Assembly (NCBI GenBank): GCA_030035585.1
Contig: CM057481.1
Location: forward strand, 5,729,128-5,793,127
Reading direction: 5' to 3'
DNA length: 64,000 nt
Origin: Dugong dugon
Taxonomy: Eukaryota; Chordata; Mammalia; Sirenia; Dugongidae
In this document: one piece after another, positions 1 to 11,529 of the stretch
Layout of the letters: every line of letters begins with the position of its first letter
How positions within the stretch are numbered: position 1 is the first letter of the stretch
Translations under genes and position numbers: made by a program
The notes under the pieces: generated by a model
Databases searched by the model: none
Told to the model about the DNA's origin: nothing
The model's input: the letters and a program-made list of their open reading frames with translations, nothing else

Positions 1-110
1 CACATATACCTATTATGCACACACACATGTGCACACTCATGTGTACACACACACACCCACACACACACACATATATTTATATACAGTTTTTTTTTTTTTT
101 AATGTAAGCT
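1..110. repeat. CA-rich microsatellite and T run
   Basis: Irregular (CA)n with interspersed TG and TA steps runs to about position 85 and is followed by a run of T. It is a simple-sequence repeat with no gene content. Confidence 0.85.
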
Positions 111-805
111 TTGCTCACAATAATTCAAGGCAGGCTTCCTCCTACTGTGAATTGTAAACATACCTTGAGGCCTAGGCCATGGGCATTGGTTATAAATCAT
201 CATCTTCATGATAGCAGTGACAACCAGCCATGACTTTGAAGTGCCGGAAGATTGTTTCCCAGAAGCAAACACCAACTTTCAAGTTTTAGCCTTTGATGTT
301 AGAGGTCCAACATTCCTTGATCAATACATCTTTACCTGGGTAGAGATTCTCACCCTTTTTTCCACCAGTGACCTTCTTAATTCTAGGCTCCATCTACATA
401 ACATCTAAATTATCTGTCATGTCAGTCAAAGACAAAAACAAAAAGCAAATAAAATCCAAGTCACTAGATGTTTGGAATTTTGGAGACAGAAGGCCCTGGC
501 AATCTTAAAATTTTCTAACTAGCTATTCACTATCATCAGTCATTTGATTAGTCTCCAAGCCCTATCTTCTACCCTCCAAAAATTGTGTTTCTTCCATCCT
601 AAGACGCATGGGTTTTCTGTATTTTAATGTTTCTGAAATAATGATATCTTGCAATTGATATGCTCGTTTAGTGTCATATTTCTTCATGTCTGAAAAGGTA
701 TCATTAAGCCAGTGGTTCTTCAATTTACGGTGTCTTAGAGTCCAGGAAATATGTTATCTCTCAAATTCTTCTTCTTTTCTTTATTTCTGCTGCTACTCCC
801 TGAGT
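111..805. other. Unique sequence, nothing recognised
   Basis: AT-rich sequence. One short open frame (208-408) has no recognisable motif and no supporting context, so I do not call a gene. No family that I can recall is evident. Confidence 0.5.
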
Positions 806-809
806 TTGG

Positions 810-1110
810 GCCACCACTGTCTCTTATTTAGGCAACTGCAGTAGCTGTCTAACTACCTGGTCTACCCACAGCCGTCTTACTTGCCTCCAATCTGTTTGCC
901 ATGTTGACACCATACCGATCCTATAAACGCACAAGTGTGGTCTTATTACTCTTCTGCTTGAAGTCCTTCTGTGGCCTTCCACAGCTTTTAAGATAAAGAC
1001 CTGAATTATTACAATGGCCCACAGGATTTTGCATGACCAGGCCCTTATTTTCCTCTTCTGTCTTATCTCACCCTCCCTCGCCCCCCCGAACCATGACTTC
1101 AAACAGAATT
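810..1110 (+). mobile_element. L2 LINE 3' fragment
   Basis: The order of landmarks follows the 3' part of the L2 consensus: 'gcaactgcagtagctgtctaac', a 'gtcttattactcttctgcttgaagtcctt' equivalent, 'cacagcttttaagataaagacctga', then 'ttgcatgaccaggcccttat'. Heavy divergence fits an ancient mammalian LINE2 relic. It has no coding capacity. Confidence 0.65.
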
Positions 1111-1249
1111 CACTTACTTTTTCTTATACTTAAATTTATTTGAAAAGGAAATTTTGTTTTACCACTCTGAGTTGAAACTAGTATTCTTCTAATATATATT
1201 TCAAAACATATCTGCTAAAATTGGCAATGTTGAATTTTACCTGAACCCT

Positions 1250-2022
1250 GTGATCCTGGAAAAGAGATATGGTTAAAGAAAGTCTCACCCTCTACCCCCC
1301 ACCCACCCCACCCCGTGTTCAGAAAAATGACTTACTGCGAAGAACTACCCTTCCCCACATGACTTAGGTAAGACTCACAGATGCCCCCTTGTTCATCTAT
1401 GACAAGGCTAGACACAGACCCTCCGAATTCCCATTCCTTGCCCTTAAATGAGTAACTGAGTTGCTTGTCCCCACTGACCAATCAGAAGCAAAATGCTTGC
1501 TAACCAAACTTTGGTTAAACTTCCTTCCTTCCTGAAAATCCCTCAACTTTAGCCCACTCTCAGCCTGAGCCAGTATACAATCCTCCTGAAGGGCCCCTCC
1601 TGGTGAATAGTCTGAATTCAGCTTCAATGAGCCCACTTCGCCACACCTGTTTTCTTCTAGCCTTGTCTACTTTTATCTCTATAAAAGAAAATCCTTTTTC
1701 CCTAACTCTTGAGATGCTTTCTGATCTTGTGGTTGGAATGTTCTCTGTACGGTAACACCCACCTGCAGCCATGGTTGGAATGTTCTCCTCACTGTAACAC
1801 CCACCTCCCGCCTTGGTTGGAATGTTCTCCCCACTGTAACACCCACCTCCCGCCGTGGTTGGAATGTTCTCCCCACTGTAACACCCACCTCCCGCCGTGG
1901 TTGGAATGTTCTCCCCACTGTAACACCCACCTGCGGCCATGGCCATAGTCTTTTTCTCTTCCCTCTTTTCTTTATGATTCAAACATTTCCCTATCTAAAT
2001 CTAGATTTGTTTTTTGTTTAAC
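1250..2022 (+). mobile_element. Probable LTR (fossil retrovirus-like element)
   Basis: This block has the layout of an LTR in the + direction: a CCAAT motif (1478-1485), a TATA-like 'ctataaaag' (1679-1687) about 200 bp further on, then a pyrimidine-rich segment with a 42-bp tandem array. It reaches a possible 'aca' end near 2022. No flanking internal region is recognised, so it would be a solo LTR. Both ends are uncertain and no target duplication was found. The family was not identified; an ERV1-type LTR is my guess. Confidence 0.4.
1731..1940. repeat. 42-bp minisatellite, five units
   Basis: Five tandem units start at 1731, 1773, 1815, 1857 and 1899, each beginning 'ggttggaatgttctc' and containing 'gtaacacccacct'. 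The outer units are the most diverged and the inner three are nearly identical. Because 42 is a multiple of three, the array stays open in several frames on both strands. That explains a 140-residue reverse-strand frame with a 14-residue repeat, which I do not regard as a gene. Confidence 0.9.
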
Positions 2023-2313
2023 AAAATTAAAAAGTTAGCCTTCTTACTAAGAAAATTAAGCTGTGCCTTCAGTGGTTCATCTTCCACCTTTGTTAACAGT
2101 TCTCCCAGTAGAGCTCTCTCCTTCCTGTCTGTTATCTCAGCGTTTCTGCAATACTGGGGTTCTGGCTTAGAGCTTCGGCCTCCTTCTGTCTCGCCTGATC
2201 TCCTTCCGCTTCCTTTACCGAAATCTTTCCCATCCTTTAGGTTTCAGCTTAAACAACCGTCACTCCAAATTAGATTAGTGTCAACTATTTAATCCCATCA
2301 TTTTAAAAGGGGT

Positions 2314-2512
2314 TTTATTGTCCTTAGTTGCCAAGTCATTTCTGTCTCATGGCGACCCCACGTGTGCAGAGTAGAACTGCTCCATAGGGTTTTAAGGCTG
2401 TGACCTTTCAGAAGGAGATCACCAGGCCTATTTTCCAGGGCTCCTCCGGGTGGGTTCTAAGCACCCACTTTCGGCCAGTATCCAGCACTTAACCATTTGT
2501 GCCCCCCAGGGA
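2314..2512 (-). mobile_element. AfroSINE-type SINE
   Basis: Reverse-complement SINE. Its tail reads 'ccaagtcatttctgtctcatggcgacccc', its core 'cagagtagaactgctccatagggttt', and its head ends 'ccccccagggat'. It is moderately diverged. Confidence 0.85.
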
Positions 2513-2616
2513 TTGCATCCCTTTTATTGTTACAAAATGACATTCATAGTTAATATTATGTACCTACACACAAACTTTAAAAAAATTGGTATAATGATCT
2601 AACTGTAATATAAAGG

Positions 2617-2790
2617 AAGGAGCCCTGGCTGCACAGTGGTTAAGCACCTAACCGCTAACCGAAAGGTTGGTAGTTCAAACCCCCAAGCCACTCTGCAGTC
2701 GAAAGATGTGTCAGTCTGCTTCATAAAGATTGCAGCCTTGGGAACCATATGGGGCAGTTCTACTCTGTTGGAATTGACTCGAGCTAAAGG
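2617..2790 (+). mobile_element. AfroSINE-type SINE
   Basis: It starts 'ggagccctggctgcacagtgg' (A-box-like), has a B-box-like 'ggtagttcaaaccc', then 'aaagattgcagccttggga' and 'atggggcagttctactctgt', and ends near 'gttggaattgactcgagc'. The tail is slightly shortened. Confidence 0.9.
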
Positions 2791-3476
2791 AGAAAGAAAA
2801 GGAAAGCGATGTACTTTAATAAACTAAGTATTTCAGTGTAGCTGCTGGGATACAACTACACTTAAAGACATAGTGCAGTAGCCAGGTGCTTGTACCTGCT
2901 TGATATCGATACAGTTGGATGTAAGAGGAGAAGATCAGAGCCATTATGTGCAAGGAGTACAGGAAGTGAAAGCGGAGAGGTATGGGGGCACTGGAATGAC
3001 AACTAGTCTTGGGATAAATAATAGCATATACGATAAGAAAAAGAGGGAGGGAAATAACCTTAGTTGAAGTAGGGCTAATGTGCTAAGATAAATTATGCAG
3101 TTTTTAGGTAGAGAACATGAGCAAGTACGCCATTCCTGGAAATGAGTTGGACTTATTTATAAGGGTAGCTGCAAATAATTCCCTATATTATGAGAAAGGA
3201 CTGAGTGGGATTGAAGAATCACAAGAAGAATACTTCTAATCTTGAAAACCTCCGTCAGGTAGAGGCATGCATTTGGCCCCTAGTTCTTAAAAAGCCCTCC
3301 AGTAGGTGGTGAGGAATAAGGAATGGATTGGAAAAAGAAACAGTAATGTGAAAAACCATGAAGAAGCTATGTGGGAGACCTCTAGGGACGCTTTCAATGT
3401 GAAATTGAAAAACGAGAGGCAAATCCAAAATCAGTGAATAATTTTAATCAGTAATTTTTATAACAGATTTTTCATC
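2791..3476. other. Unique sequence
   Basis: Purine-rich, AT-rich sequence. No repeat family or gene was recognised. Confidence 0.5.
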
Positions 3477-3495
3477 CTTGTGCTACAGAATTTTT

Positions 3496-4188
3496 TTTTT
3501 ATATTTTATTTTATTTTTTATTGTACTTCAGGTGAAGGCTTACAGAACAAATAGTTTCTCATGAAACAGTAGTACACATATTGTTTTATGACATTGGTTA
3601 ACAACCCCACAACATGTCAACCCTCTAACTTCTCAACCTTTTTTTTTGGTGGAAATACACATAGCCAAAGATACACCATTTCAAAAATTTCTACATGCAC
3701 AGTTCAGTGACATTGACTCTGCTCTTCCAATTGTGCTGTTATTCTCACTTAAGATGAAGGCTTACAGAACAAAACAGTTTCTCATTTAACAGTTACTACA
3801 AATGTTTCCCTATGACAATGGTTAACAATCTCACAACACATCCACAATATCCTTACTCAACCTTGGGTTCCCTATCACCAGCTTCCTTGTCCCCTTCTGC
3901 CTTCTGACCCTTGTCACTGGACTCCTGTACCTCATTAGTCTCATTTGGTTTTATGGGGCTGTCCACTCCCAGGCTGAACGGTGAACCTCGGATGTAACTT
4001 CACCACTGAGCTAAAAGGGTGTCTGGGGGCCATACTCTCGGGGTTTCTCCAGTCTCCTTTAGGCCAGTAAATCTGGTCTTTTTTTTGTGAGTTAGAATTT
4101 TGTTCTATATCCTTCTCCAGCTCTGTCCAGAACCCTCTGTTGTGATCCCGGTCAGAGCAGTCAGTGGTGGTAGCCGGGCACCATCTAG
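3496..4188 (-). mobile_element. Young 5'-truncated L1, 3' UTR only
   Basis: Minus-strand copy of the L1 3' UTR that also occurs at 61.6-62.8 kb and in the element at 6714-8534. It shares the 'ggactcctgtacctcattag', 'gtgtctgggggccatactctcg' and 'agaaccctctgttgtgatcc' blocks. The T-rich start is the reversed poly(A). It is flanked by a perfect 19-bp duplication (cttgtgctacagaattttt at 3477-3495 and 4189-4207), so it is a complete target-primed insertion truncated within the 3' UTR. Confidence 0.92.
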
Positions 4189-4367
4189 CTTGTGCTACAG
4201 AATTTTTAAAGGTATATTCTATGGCAATAAAATAAAGTAGTTTAAAAACACTTTTTGTGAATGCAATTTGGTGATATACCCGAATGCCTGTGGCACAGCA
4301 AATTAAATAATGTTTGCTGCTAAGCATATTTGTCTCTTACATATTTACATATGAATGCAGACTAATA

Positions 4368-4552
4368 TCTTGTTGTTGTTAGATGCCACTGAGTGGATTT
4401 CAACTCATAGTGACCCTAAGTGACAGAGTAGAACTAACTGCCTGGTAGGGTTTTCTCGGCTTTAATCTTTAAGGGAGCCACTGGGTGGGTTTGAACCACC
4501 AACCTTTTGATTAGCAGCCGAGTTCTTAACCATCGCACCACCAGGGCTCCTT
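4368..4552 (-). mobile_element. AfroSINE-type SINE with 9-bp target duplication
   Basis: The full SINE reads tail to head on the + strand, from '(gtt)n' and 'agatgccactgagtgg' to 'caccagggctcctt'. The flanks agactaata at 4359-4367 and 4553-4561 form the target duplication. Confidence 0.92.
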
Positions 4553-4967
4553 AGACTAATACAGTGGAGATATATAGGTAGACTGACTACCATAGGCCTC
4601 ATTGCCTTTGGCGATGTGATTTCCTGAAACAGTAAACAATTGGTAAAATGTCAATAAAACAAAGTACAATCTTCTTTTGGTTTACATAGTAGTTGCATTC
4701 CTTAGGAAAAAAAAAATCAATGAAAATTTAAAAGTGTACAAGTGTAACTTTGGGTACAAACGTAAACCATAATCACAAATTTTTTTTTTTTTTTTTTTTT
4801 TGCCTACATGAATGTCTGGTGGGACTTTTGAAAGTTACAAGGTACCATTTTTCATTGGATGTGCCTGTCCTGCACTTCGCATCAACTAACATCCCTGGTA
4901 CTCTCCAGAAAACACTAGTTACTTTCCTCATTAACCAGACAGCCCCTCCCACTTCCAAAATATCCCC

Positions 4968-5165
4968 CTGTTATATGCCGTCGAGTCAATTCCAACTCCT
5001 GGCAACCCCACGTGACAGAGTAAACTGCCCCATAGGATGTTCTAGGCTGTAATCTTTACAGGAGTAGGTTGCTAGGTCTTTTCTCCCACAGAGTCACTAA
5101 GTGGGTTTTAACCACCAACGTTTTGATTAGCAGCCTAGCGATTAACCATTACGCCGCCAGGGCTC
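4968..5165 (-). mobile_element. AfroSINE-type SINE
   Basis: It begins with 'tatatgccgtcgagtcaattcc' (reversed 3' tail) and ends 'acgccgccagggctca' (reversed head). The core 'aaactgccccatagg' is present. Confidence 0.9.
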
Positions 5166-5274
5166 AGTATCAACACCGTTGAGAACACCCCTGTTAGAAG
5201 CCTCTCAAAGGGGTCTGCATTTTCCTTGCTCACACTTAGCACTCTTGTAGTAACTTGTTCCTTGGCTTTCCTGT

Positions 5275-5400
5275 GGCAGATTAAAAGTTCCATGATGCCA
5301 GGGAAGGTCTGACTCATTTACCATTGTATCCCCCATGCCTGGGACAATGGCAAACATATCCAAGACTTTCAAAAATTACTCGTTGAATGAATGAAAGGAC
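5275..5400 (+). mobile_element. L2 LINE 3' terminus
   Basis: It resembles the L2 end: 'gttccatgatgccagggaaggtctg' for the consensus 'gctccttgagggcagggactgtg', then 'tatcccccatgcctgggacaatgg', ending 'ttgaatgaatgaa'. The copy is old and diverged. Confidence 0.55.
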
Positions 5401-5544
5401 CAAGGCAGCGCTGTAGGTCCATTTGTATAATTACCTTGGTATGTCTATTGGAGAGGGTTGGAGATGACATTCACCTGGGGTACGCCCACACCCTGGTATG
5501 CTCAGGATAGTCCCAGACTATCCCAGTTATCTCTGTGTCTGGTC

Positions 5545-5640
5545 CATTTTAGCATTTGTCCTATATATATATGTAAATATATATGTATATGTATATAAGA
5601 CATAAAAATATATATATATTATTTTTTTAAATAAAAATAA
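5545..5640. repeat. AT-rich simple repeat
   Basis: Imperfect (TA)n and (TATG)n tracts followed by A/T-rich low-complexity sequence. Confidence 0.8.
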
Positions 5641-6477
5641 TTTTATTTTTGGAAATCATTTTGGAATAGAATTATTTTTCTATCTCTACCAGGATAATAA
5701 AACAAACTTGTCAGTCAACAAGCGAATATTTAAAAAAGTAAATATTATATTTATTTGTAGCACTCCCTTCAGTTTCAAAAGTGTCCTAGTTTGTATGATA
5801 AATTATTTATAGTCATCCTGCATGTGATCCTTAGCAACCAACTACAAGGTTGTACTTGTCGTCATACAAACGAAACACCTCTTCTTTCTCCCCGTGCAGG
5901 GGTAGATACCGTGGAGATGCCACCTACCGCTTCTGCCATCCACTGGTTCCGTTTTAATGGTTTTTCACTTTTCTAAAAAATTTCCCTGATTGGTGATGAC
6001 CTTTCAGGCCTGAAATATTTGCCTTTTAATTATTTGATAGGTTTACTTTCAACTTCTTGAATCGTTTTTCTTTCTCTCTTATGCTTTCAGCTAACTGGAA
6101 TATTTAGTTGTTAAAACTAAAGGACTGAATAATGATCTTATGAAAAACTCCACACCTTTGGAAATCTTTCCATTGGAGACATTAAAGGTTCAGGAAAAGG
6201 AGCAGTAAGCAGTTTTTTTGGAGGTTCCTACGAGGTTTATACCCCCTTTACCTTTGTTTGAACTCTTCATCCGGGAACATGAGAATTTATCAGTTTTGAT
6301 TTGGATTTTGTGTGTTCCCTTTCCCTTAGTTTAAAACCAATAAGATCAGAATTTTTAATATTTTCTTTTAGCTTTAAATACAATGCCCCCCAAATACTAG
6401 ACCTTACCTTAAGATTAATAAGTATATATCTTGTATTTTCTTCCTAAATATTAATCCAAGAGAGATCAGTGCATATG
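5641..6477. other. AT-rich unique sequence
   Basis: I see no gene or repeat family that I can support in this stretch. Confidence 0.5.
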
Positions 6478-6713
6478 ACCACAAAAAAGAAGTGTATGAG
6501 AATGTTCACAGCAGCTTGATTTTTACAATAGCCAAAAACTGGAGAAAATCCCAGCGTTCATCACTGCGTCATTGAGGAAGCAGACTGTGATCTGTTTGTA
6601 CAGTGGAATACTACTCAGCTTTGAAAATGAACCAACAACGGATATGCAGCAATTGGATGAGTCTCAGAAGTATTCCGCCGAGCAGAAGCCACACACAAAA
6701 AAAGTATACACCA
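6478..6713 (+). mobile_element. Old L1 fragment, 5' portion (interrupted)
   Basis: It encodes a diverged version of the L1 ORF2 C-terminal end, including the typical MEYYSA block near 6603. It is interrupted at 6714 by a younger L1 and resumes at 8535. Divergence suggests an older mammalian L1 subfamily. Confidence 0.75.
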
Positions 6714-8534
6714 ATAGACGTACCATTCGATCCAGCAATCCCACTCCTAGGAATATATCCTAGAGAAATAAGAGTCATCACTCGAATAGACATATGCACA
6801 CCTATGTTCATGGCAGCATTATTCACAATAGCAAAACGATGGAAACAACCTCGATGTCCATCAACAGACGAATGGATACACAAACTATGGTACATACACA
6901 CAATGGAGTACTATGCAACGAGAAAGAACAATGAATCGGTGAACCATCTCATAACATGGATGAAACTGGAGGACATCATGCTGAGTGAAATAAGTCAATC
7001 ACAAAAGGACAAATATTGTATGAGACCTCTATTGTAAAAACCCATGAAAAAATTCACATGCAAAATGTAACAATCCTTGTTGGTTACCAGGGATGGGGGG
7101 GGGGGGGGATACTAAATAGGTAATAGGTAAGTGGTAACTTGGGTGAGAGATGAGATAGTACATAGTACAGGGGAAACTAACACAACCTGCACAAGGAAAG
7201 GTCATGGAGGCCCTATAGACACATCCAAACCCCCCGAGGGACTGAGTTGTTGGACGGAGGGCTCTGGGAACCATGATCTCGGGGAACATCTAGCTCAATT
7301 GGCATGACACTACTTATAAAGATAATGCTCTACATTCTACCTTGGTGAGTAGTGTCTGGGGTCTTAAAAGCCTATGAGCGGCCATCTAAGATACTCCACT
7401 GATCTCATCCCTTCGGGAACAAGAGAGAACGAAGAGAACAGGATACAAGGAAAAGATCAGTCCGAAGGACTAATGGTCCACAGCTACCAAGGCCTCCACG
7501 GGACTGAGCCCAGTACAGCTGGATGGTGCCCGGCTACCACCAATGACTCCTCTGACCAGGATCACAACAGAGGGTTCTGGGCAGAGCTGGAGTAGGATGT
7601 AGAGCATAATTTTAACTCCCAAAAAAAAAAAAAAAAAGAAGACCAGATATACTGGCCTAAAGAATACTAGAGAAACCTCGAGAGTGTGGCCCCCAGACAC
7701 CCTTTCAGCTCAGAGGGGAAGTTACCTTCAAGGTTCGATGTTAAGCCTGGGAATGGACACCCCAGTAAAACTAAATGGGACTAACGATGTACAGGAGTCC
7801 GGTGACAAGGGCCAGAAGGCAGAGGGAGAGTAGGAAACTGATGATAAGGAACACAAATTGAATAAGGACACTGTCGATGTATTGTGAGATTGTTGACCAC
7901 TGCTATAGGGCAACATTTGTAGTAACTATTAAATGGGAGGCTGTTTTGTCCTGTAAGCCTTCATCTTGAGCGAGAATGGCAGCACAATTGGAAGAGCATA
8001 GTCAATATCACTTAAATGTGTAAGTAAAAAGTTTTGAAATGGTGTTTAAATAAAATAAAAATAAATAAATAAATAAATAAGCAAATGAGACTAAAGAGGT
8101 ACAATAGTCCACTGACAATGTCCAGAAGACAGAAGGGGACAAGGAAGCCCCCTGGTGATAGGGAACACAAGGTGGAGTAAGGATATTCTTGATGTGCTGT
8201 GAGATTGTTAACCATTGTCATAGGGCAACATGTGTAGTAACTGTTAAATGAAAAACTATTTTGTTCTGTAAGCCTTCATCTTAAGTGAGAATAACAGCAC
8301 AGTTGGAAGAGCGTAGTCAATGTCACTGAACTGTGAATGTAGAAAATTTTGAAACGGTGTATCTTTGGCCATCTGTAATTTTCATCAAAAAAAAGGTTGA
8401 GAATTTAGAGGCTTAATACGTTGTGCGGTTGTTAACCAATGTCAAAAAAAACAACATGTGTACTACTATTTCATGAGAAACTATTTGCTCTGTAAGCTTT
8501 CACCTGAAGTACAATAAAATATATATATAAAAAA
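6714..8534 (+). mobile_element. 5'-truncated L1 nested in older L1
   Basis: About 1.82 kb. It starts inside ORF2; the residues [15 protein letters not shown] and the [10 protein letters not shown] block belong to the ORF2 C-terminal end. The frame stays open to its natural stop at 7035-7037. A roughly 1.5-kb 3' UTR follows, with a G run near 7095, a 'gtgtctggggtcttaaaa' block and an A-rich tail. The duplication aaaaaaagtatacacca at 6697-6713 and 8535-8551 marks the insertion into the older L1. The 3' UTR carries an extra copy of one module. It has no reverse transcriptase domain and cannot move itself. Confidence 0.93.
7773..8360 (+). repeat. Tandemly duplicated L1 3' UTR module
   Basis: Module 1 (7773-8045) and module 2 (8083-8360) are homologous. 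Each runs from 'aaatg(g/a)gactaa' through 'gtgagattgtt(g/a)acca' and 'ctgtaagccttcatctt' to 'ttttgaaa(t/c)ggtgt'. They are joined by an (AAAT)n tract at about 8046-8082. The L1 copies at 3496-4188 and 61.6 kb have this module once, so the duplication is particular to this copy or its subfamily. Confidence 0.88.
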
Positions 8535-8805
8535 AAAAAAAGTATACACCATGTGATTCCATTTATAAAATTCAAAAACCAACAAAATGAATCACAATGA
8601 TAGAAGTCAGATAAGTGGTGGGATGGGAGGCTGTTGCCTGGAAGTGGTCATGAGGGAGTTTTCAGGAAATAAAATTAGGTCTTGTGTTGGGTAGAGGTTC
8701 TTTGGGTTTATGTATGAAGAAGTCATGGTGCTATATACTCTTAAGGTTTGTACAGTTTACTGTATGTAGATTATCCCTGTCAGTAATACATAGAGGAGAA
8801 AAAAA
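8535..8805 (+). mobile_element. Old L1 fragment, 3' portion
   Basis: This continues the interrupted L1. 'atgtgattccatttataaaattc', 'agataagtggtgggatgggaggctgttgcc' and 'gtacagtttactgtatgtagattat' are typical of old mammalian L1 3' UTRs. Confidence 0.7.
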
Positions 8806-9135
8806 TACATATCATAAAGTTTAATTTTTGGTACAAGATGATGTGTGCTTACTTAGAAAATTAATAGAAATTGAAAGAAAAAATACCCATAGTCTTAACA
8901 CATAAATGATTTGGTTATTTTTTCCCACTCTTTTGTCTAGGCTTAGATTTTTTCCCTCTTCTTCCCACTGTCCTTTAACTTCCAGTCTCCCTGTCTCTCT
9001 CTTTTTGACATTTCATGCTTGTATTTAACTGGACTTCAGAATCTGGGAATAATTCTTTCAGAGGAATAGAGATCACCAGAGGAAATTCTTTTGTTCATCC
9101 AGGAAGATACATCCATGACAGACAGCCTTCACATT

Positions 9136-9194
<59 letters not shown>

Positions 9195-11179
9195 AAACGA
9201 ATGTAGTAGCTAAATAATAAGGGTAAATATAGCTAGAGAGAACTTGATAATTGTTCATAACTTTTTTTCCCAGGGGAAAAAGGAACTTGTTTTCCTGTAA
9301 ATGAATGTGGAGTTTTCATGATTTTCCCTTCCTTTTTTCCTGTTGCCTGAGCTCATGTTGTGCCTGTACACAGTGCTGCCGCCATAGAGGAAACATTCTT
9401 AAACCTGTTGATGGAAATAATATTTTGTGTATTTTTATGCATTTAAAGTTCTGCAAATTTCAATCCAATTTCTTATTACCTTTAAGAGAATAGCCATGAA
9501 GGTTTTAGTGTTGGGAAACTTTGGAGTATTGTGTAGCCTGACAATGCATCACGCACTGTTCTTAAAATTCATATTGCAGTATATTAAAGCTGGATCCCAG
9601 GATGCTTTGTGGAAGAGCTTGGCACTCTGACTCACCTTATATTGAGCCAACATGACAGAAAAATACATCATTTTTCCTACTGTGAAAGGAAAGAAGTGTG
9701 AAAAGAATGGAAAAGATGTGTAGTCTAAAACAAAGCTACATAATTTGCAGTGTGAGCTGCTTAATGTGTTATATAGTTATTATCCCACTTAAGCTCCCCA
9801 GGTAATGTAATTGCTAATATTTAAAAGTTTGTTTTGTCACCTCAACAGAACGTTTTGCCTTGAGACTTAATTAATGTGCTTCTCTCTTAAGCACGGGTTT
9901 TAGACACAATGGCTGTACCCTTAAATAACCTTCAGGAACACCACGCATTTCTGTGCTGTTTCAAGAGGCAGAAAACAACAACAAAAAGAACTTGGTACTC
10001 TATGTTCTGTCTGTAACCAGAAGAGAAGAATTTTGTTGGAATCCTCTTTATTAGAGGCAGCTGTCAGTCTGGGTTTTTTTTTATCCTGGATGAAAACAAA
10101 AAGTTACAGAGGAAGGTACATAAAGATAGCACCCATGAGGCATCAGAATAAATAAAAGTAGGCAATATTAATGATGCTCATTAGCAGATGTCACTGCTGG
10201 GGATGAAGTAAATTCCACGCCAAAGTGTTTCATGTATTACACTTTTCAAAACTGTCAACTTTTTGACTTTGATGTATGTCCATGTGAATAGTTTTAATAA
10301 GTTCCTATAGCTGTTTCTTTGCAGATACCCTGAAGAATCCTGTGGAATTGCTGGCAGCAATATCACAAAGACGTTTTTGTCTAATGATTAGAGCTTCACT
10401 TGGAAATGTGAAGGCAAGCTCAGACCTTTACATTCCCACTAACTTGTGGTGCAAATATTTGTCTAAGAATTCGTTAAAAAAAAGACTGTATGACCAAGCA
10501 GATTTTGTAGTTTAAAGCAATCTTCCACAGGCTGTTGCCTGTGTAACTACTAGAATTACATATGCATAAAACTGCTTTTACTATAGAAGCCAAAAGCAGA
10601 ATAATAGCTTGTCAAACTGTCATTTGCAAGTGAGATCATAGATTTTATAGTCCAAATTAGGTTGTGTTCTTTTCCTTTTTGTCAGGTCATATTCTAATAA
10701 CCATATTGTGCACTAAACCCCGTGATTATCCCAACACTTGACAGATGGTAGGCTGTTAATTTGTATGTAAGAGACAGTGATTGCCAGCACCCTAACAGTA
10801 TTCAACAAAATATGAAATGTCAAAATCCACTTTTGGTTACATTTTTGGCTTGACTTCATTTTAGCAAGGTAATGCTAGGCAGAAGAGTTTCAGTAGCTTA
10901 GCATATGTTTCATTTTACTACTTTGAATGGTTTTACTAACCACTAGAAATGAAAAGGATTAGGCAGAAGTAATTTCTTCTTGTTTGTGCCATGCCTTCCA
11001 CTTTCCTGTGGAGAGTGGTCATAAGTCTGAAGGGTTAATTGAATGGGCTGGATGAGTGCTGAGGGTGGATAGAATTTAATAGCTTCATGTTGAAGTTAAT
11101 TGTAGTATTATAGTAGCATACACGGATGTTCGGAAGGATGATGGGGATCAAAATGATTTAAAAGTTTAAGTTAAAAGTA
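8806..11179. other. Mostly unique sequence
   Basis: Apart from the microsatellite at 9135-9192, I recognise no repeat or gene. The stretch 10400-10950 is repeat-free and AT-rich with no long open frame. Conserved non-coding sequence is possible but unproven. Confidence 0.45.
9135..9192. repeat. Poly(A) followed by (TA)n microsatellite
   Basis: A run of about 17 A is followed by a pure (TA)n tract of roughly 20 units. No LINE or SINE body precedes it that I can identify. Confidence 0.92.
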
Positions 11180-11529
11180 TACTTTCAAATCCACTAAAAA
11201 AATATGAGAACTAATAAACGAGTTCAGCAATGTGGCAAGATACTAGATCAATATGCAAAAATCAATTGTATTGCTATACATTAGCAATAAACAAAACAAA
11301 AATGAAATTAAGAAAACAATTCCATTTATAATAGCAGCAAAAGGAACAAAATGCCTAGAAATAAACCTAATAAAAGGTGTACAAGTCTTGAACACTGAAA
11401 AGTATAAAACATTGTTTAAGTATATTAAAGAATAAATAAATGGAAAGACTGCCCATGTTTATGGATCAGAAGACTTAACATTGTTAAAATGGCAGCAATC
11501 CTCAAATTGATCCACTTATTCAATACAGT

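Noticed and set aside
1560-1982. 140-residue reverse-strand frame with a 14-residue repeat
   Set aside because: It is the 42-bp minisatellite read in a frame that stays open because 42 is divisible by three. No start context or domain supports a gene.
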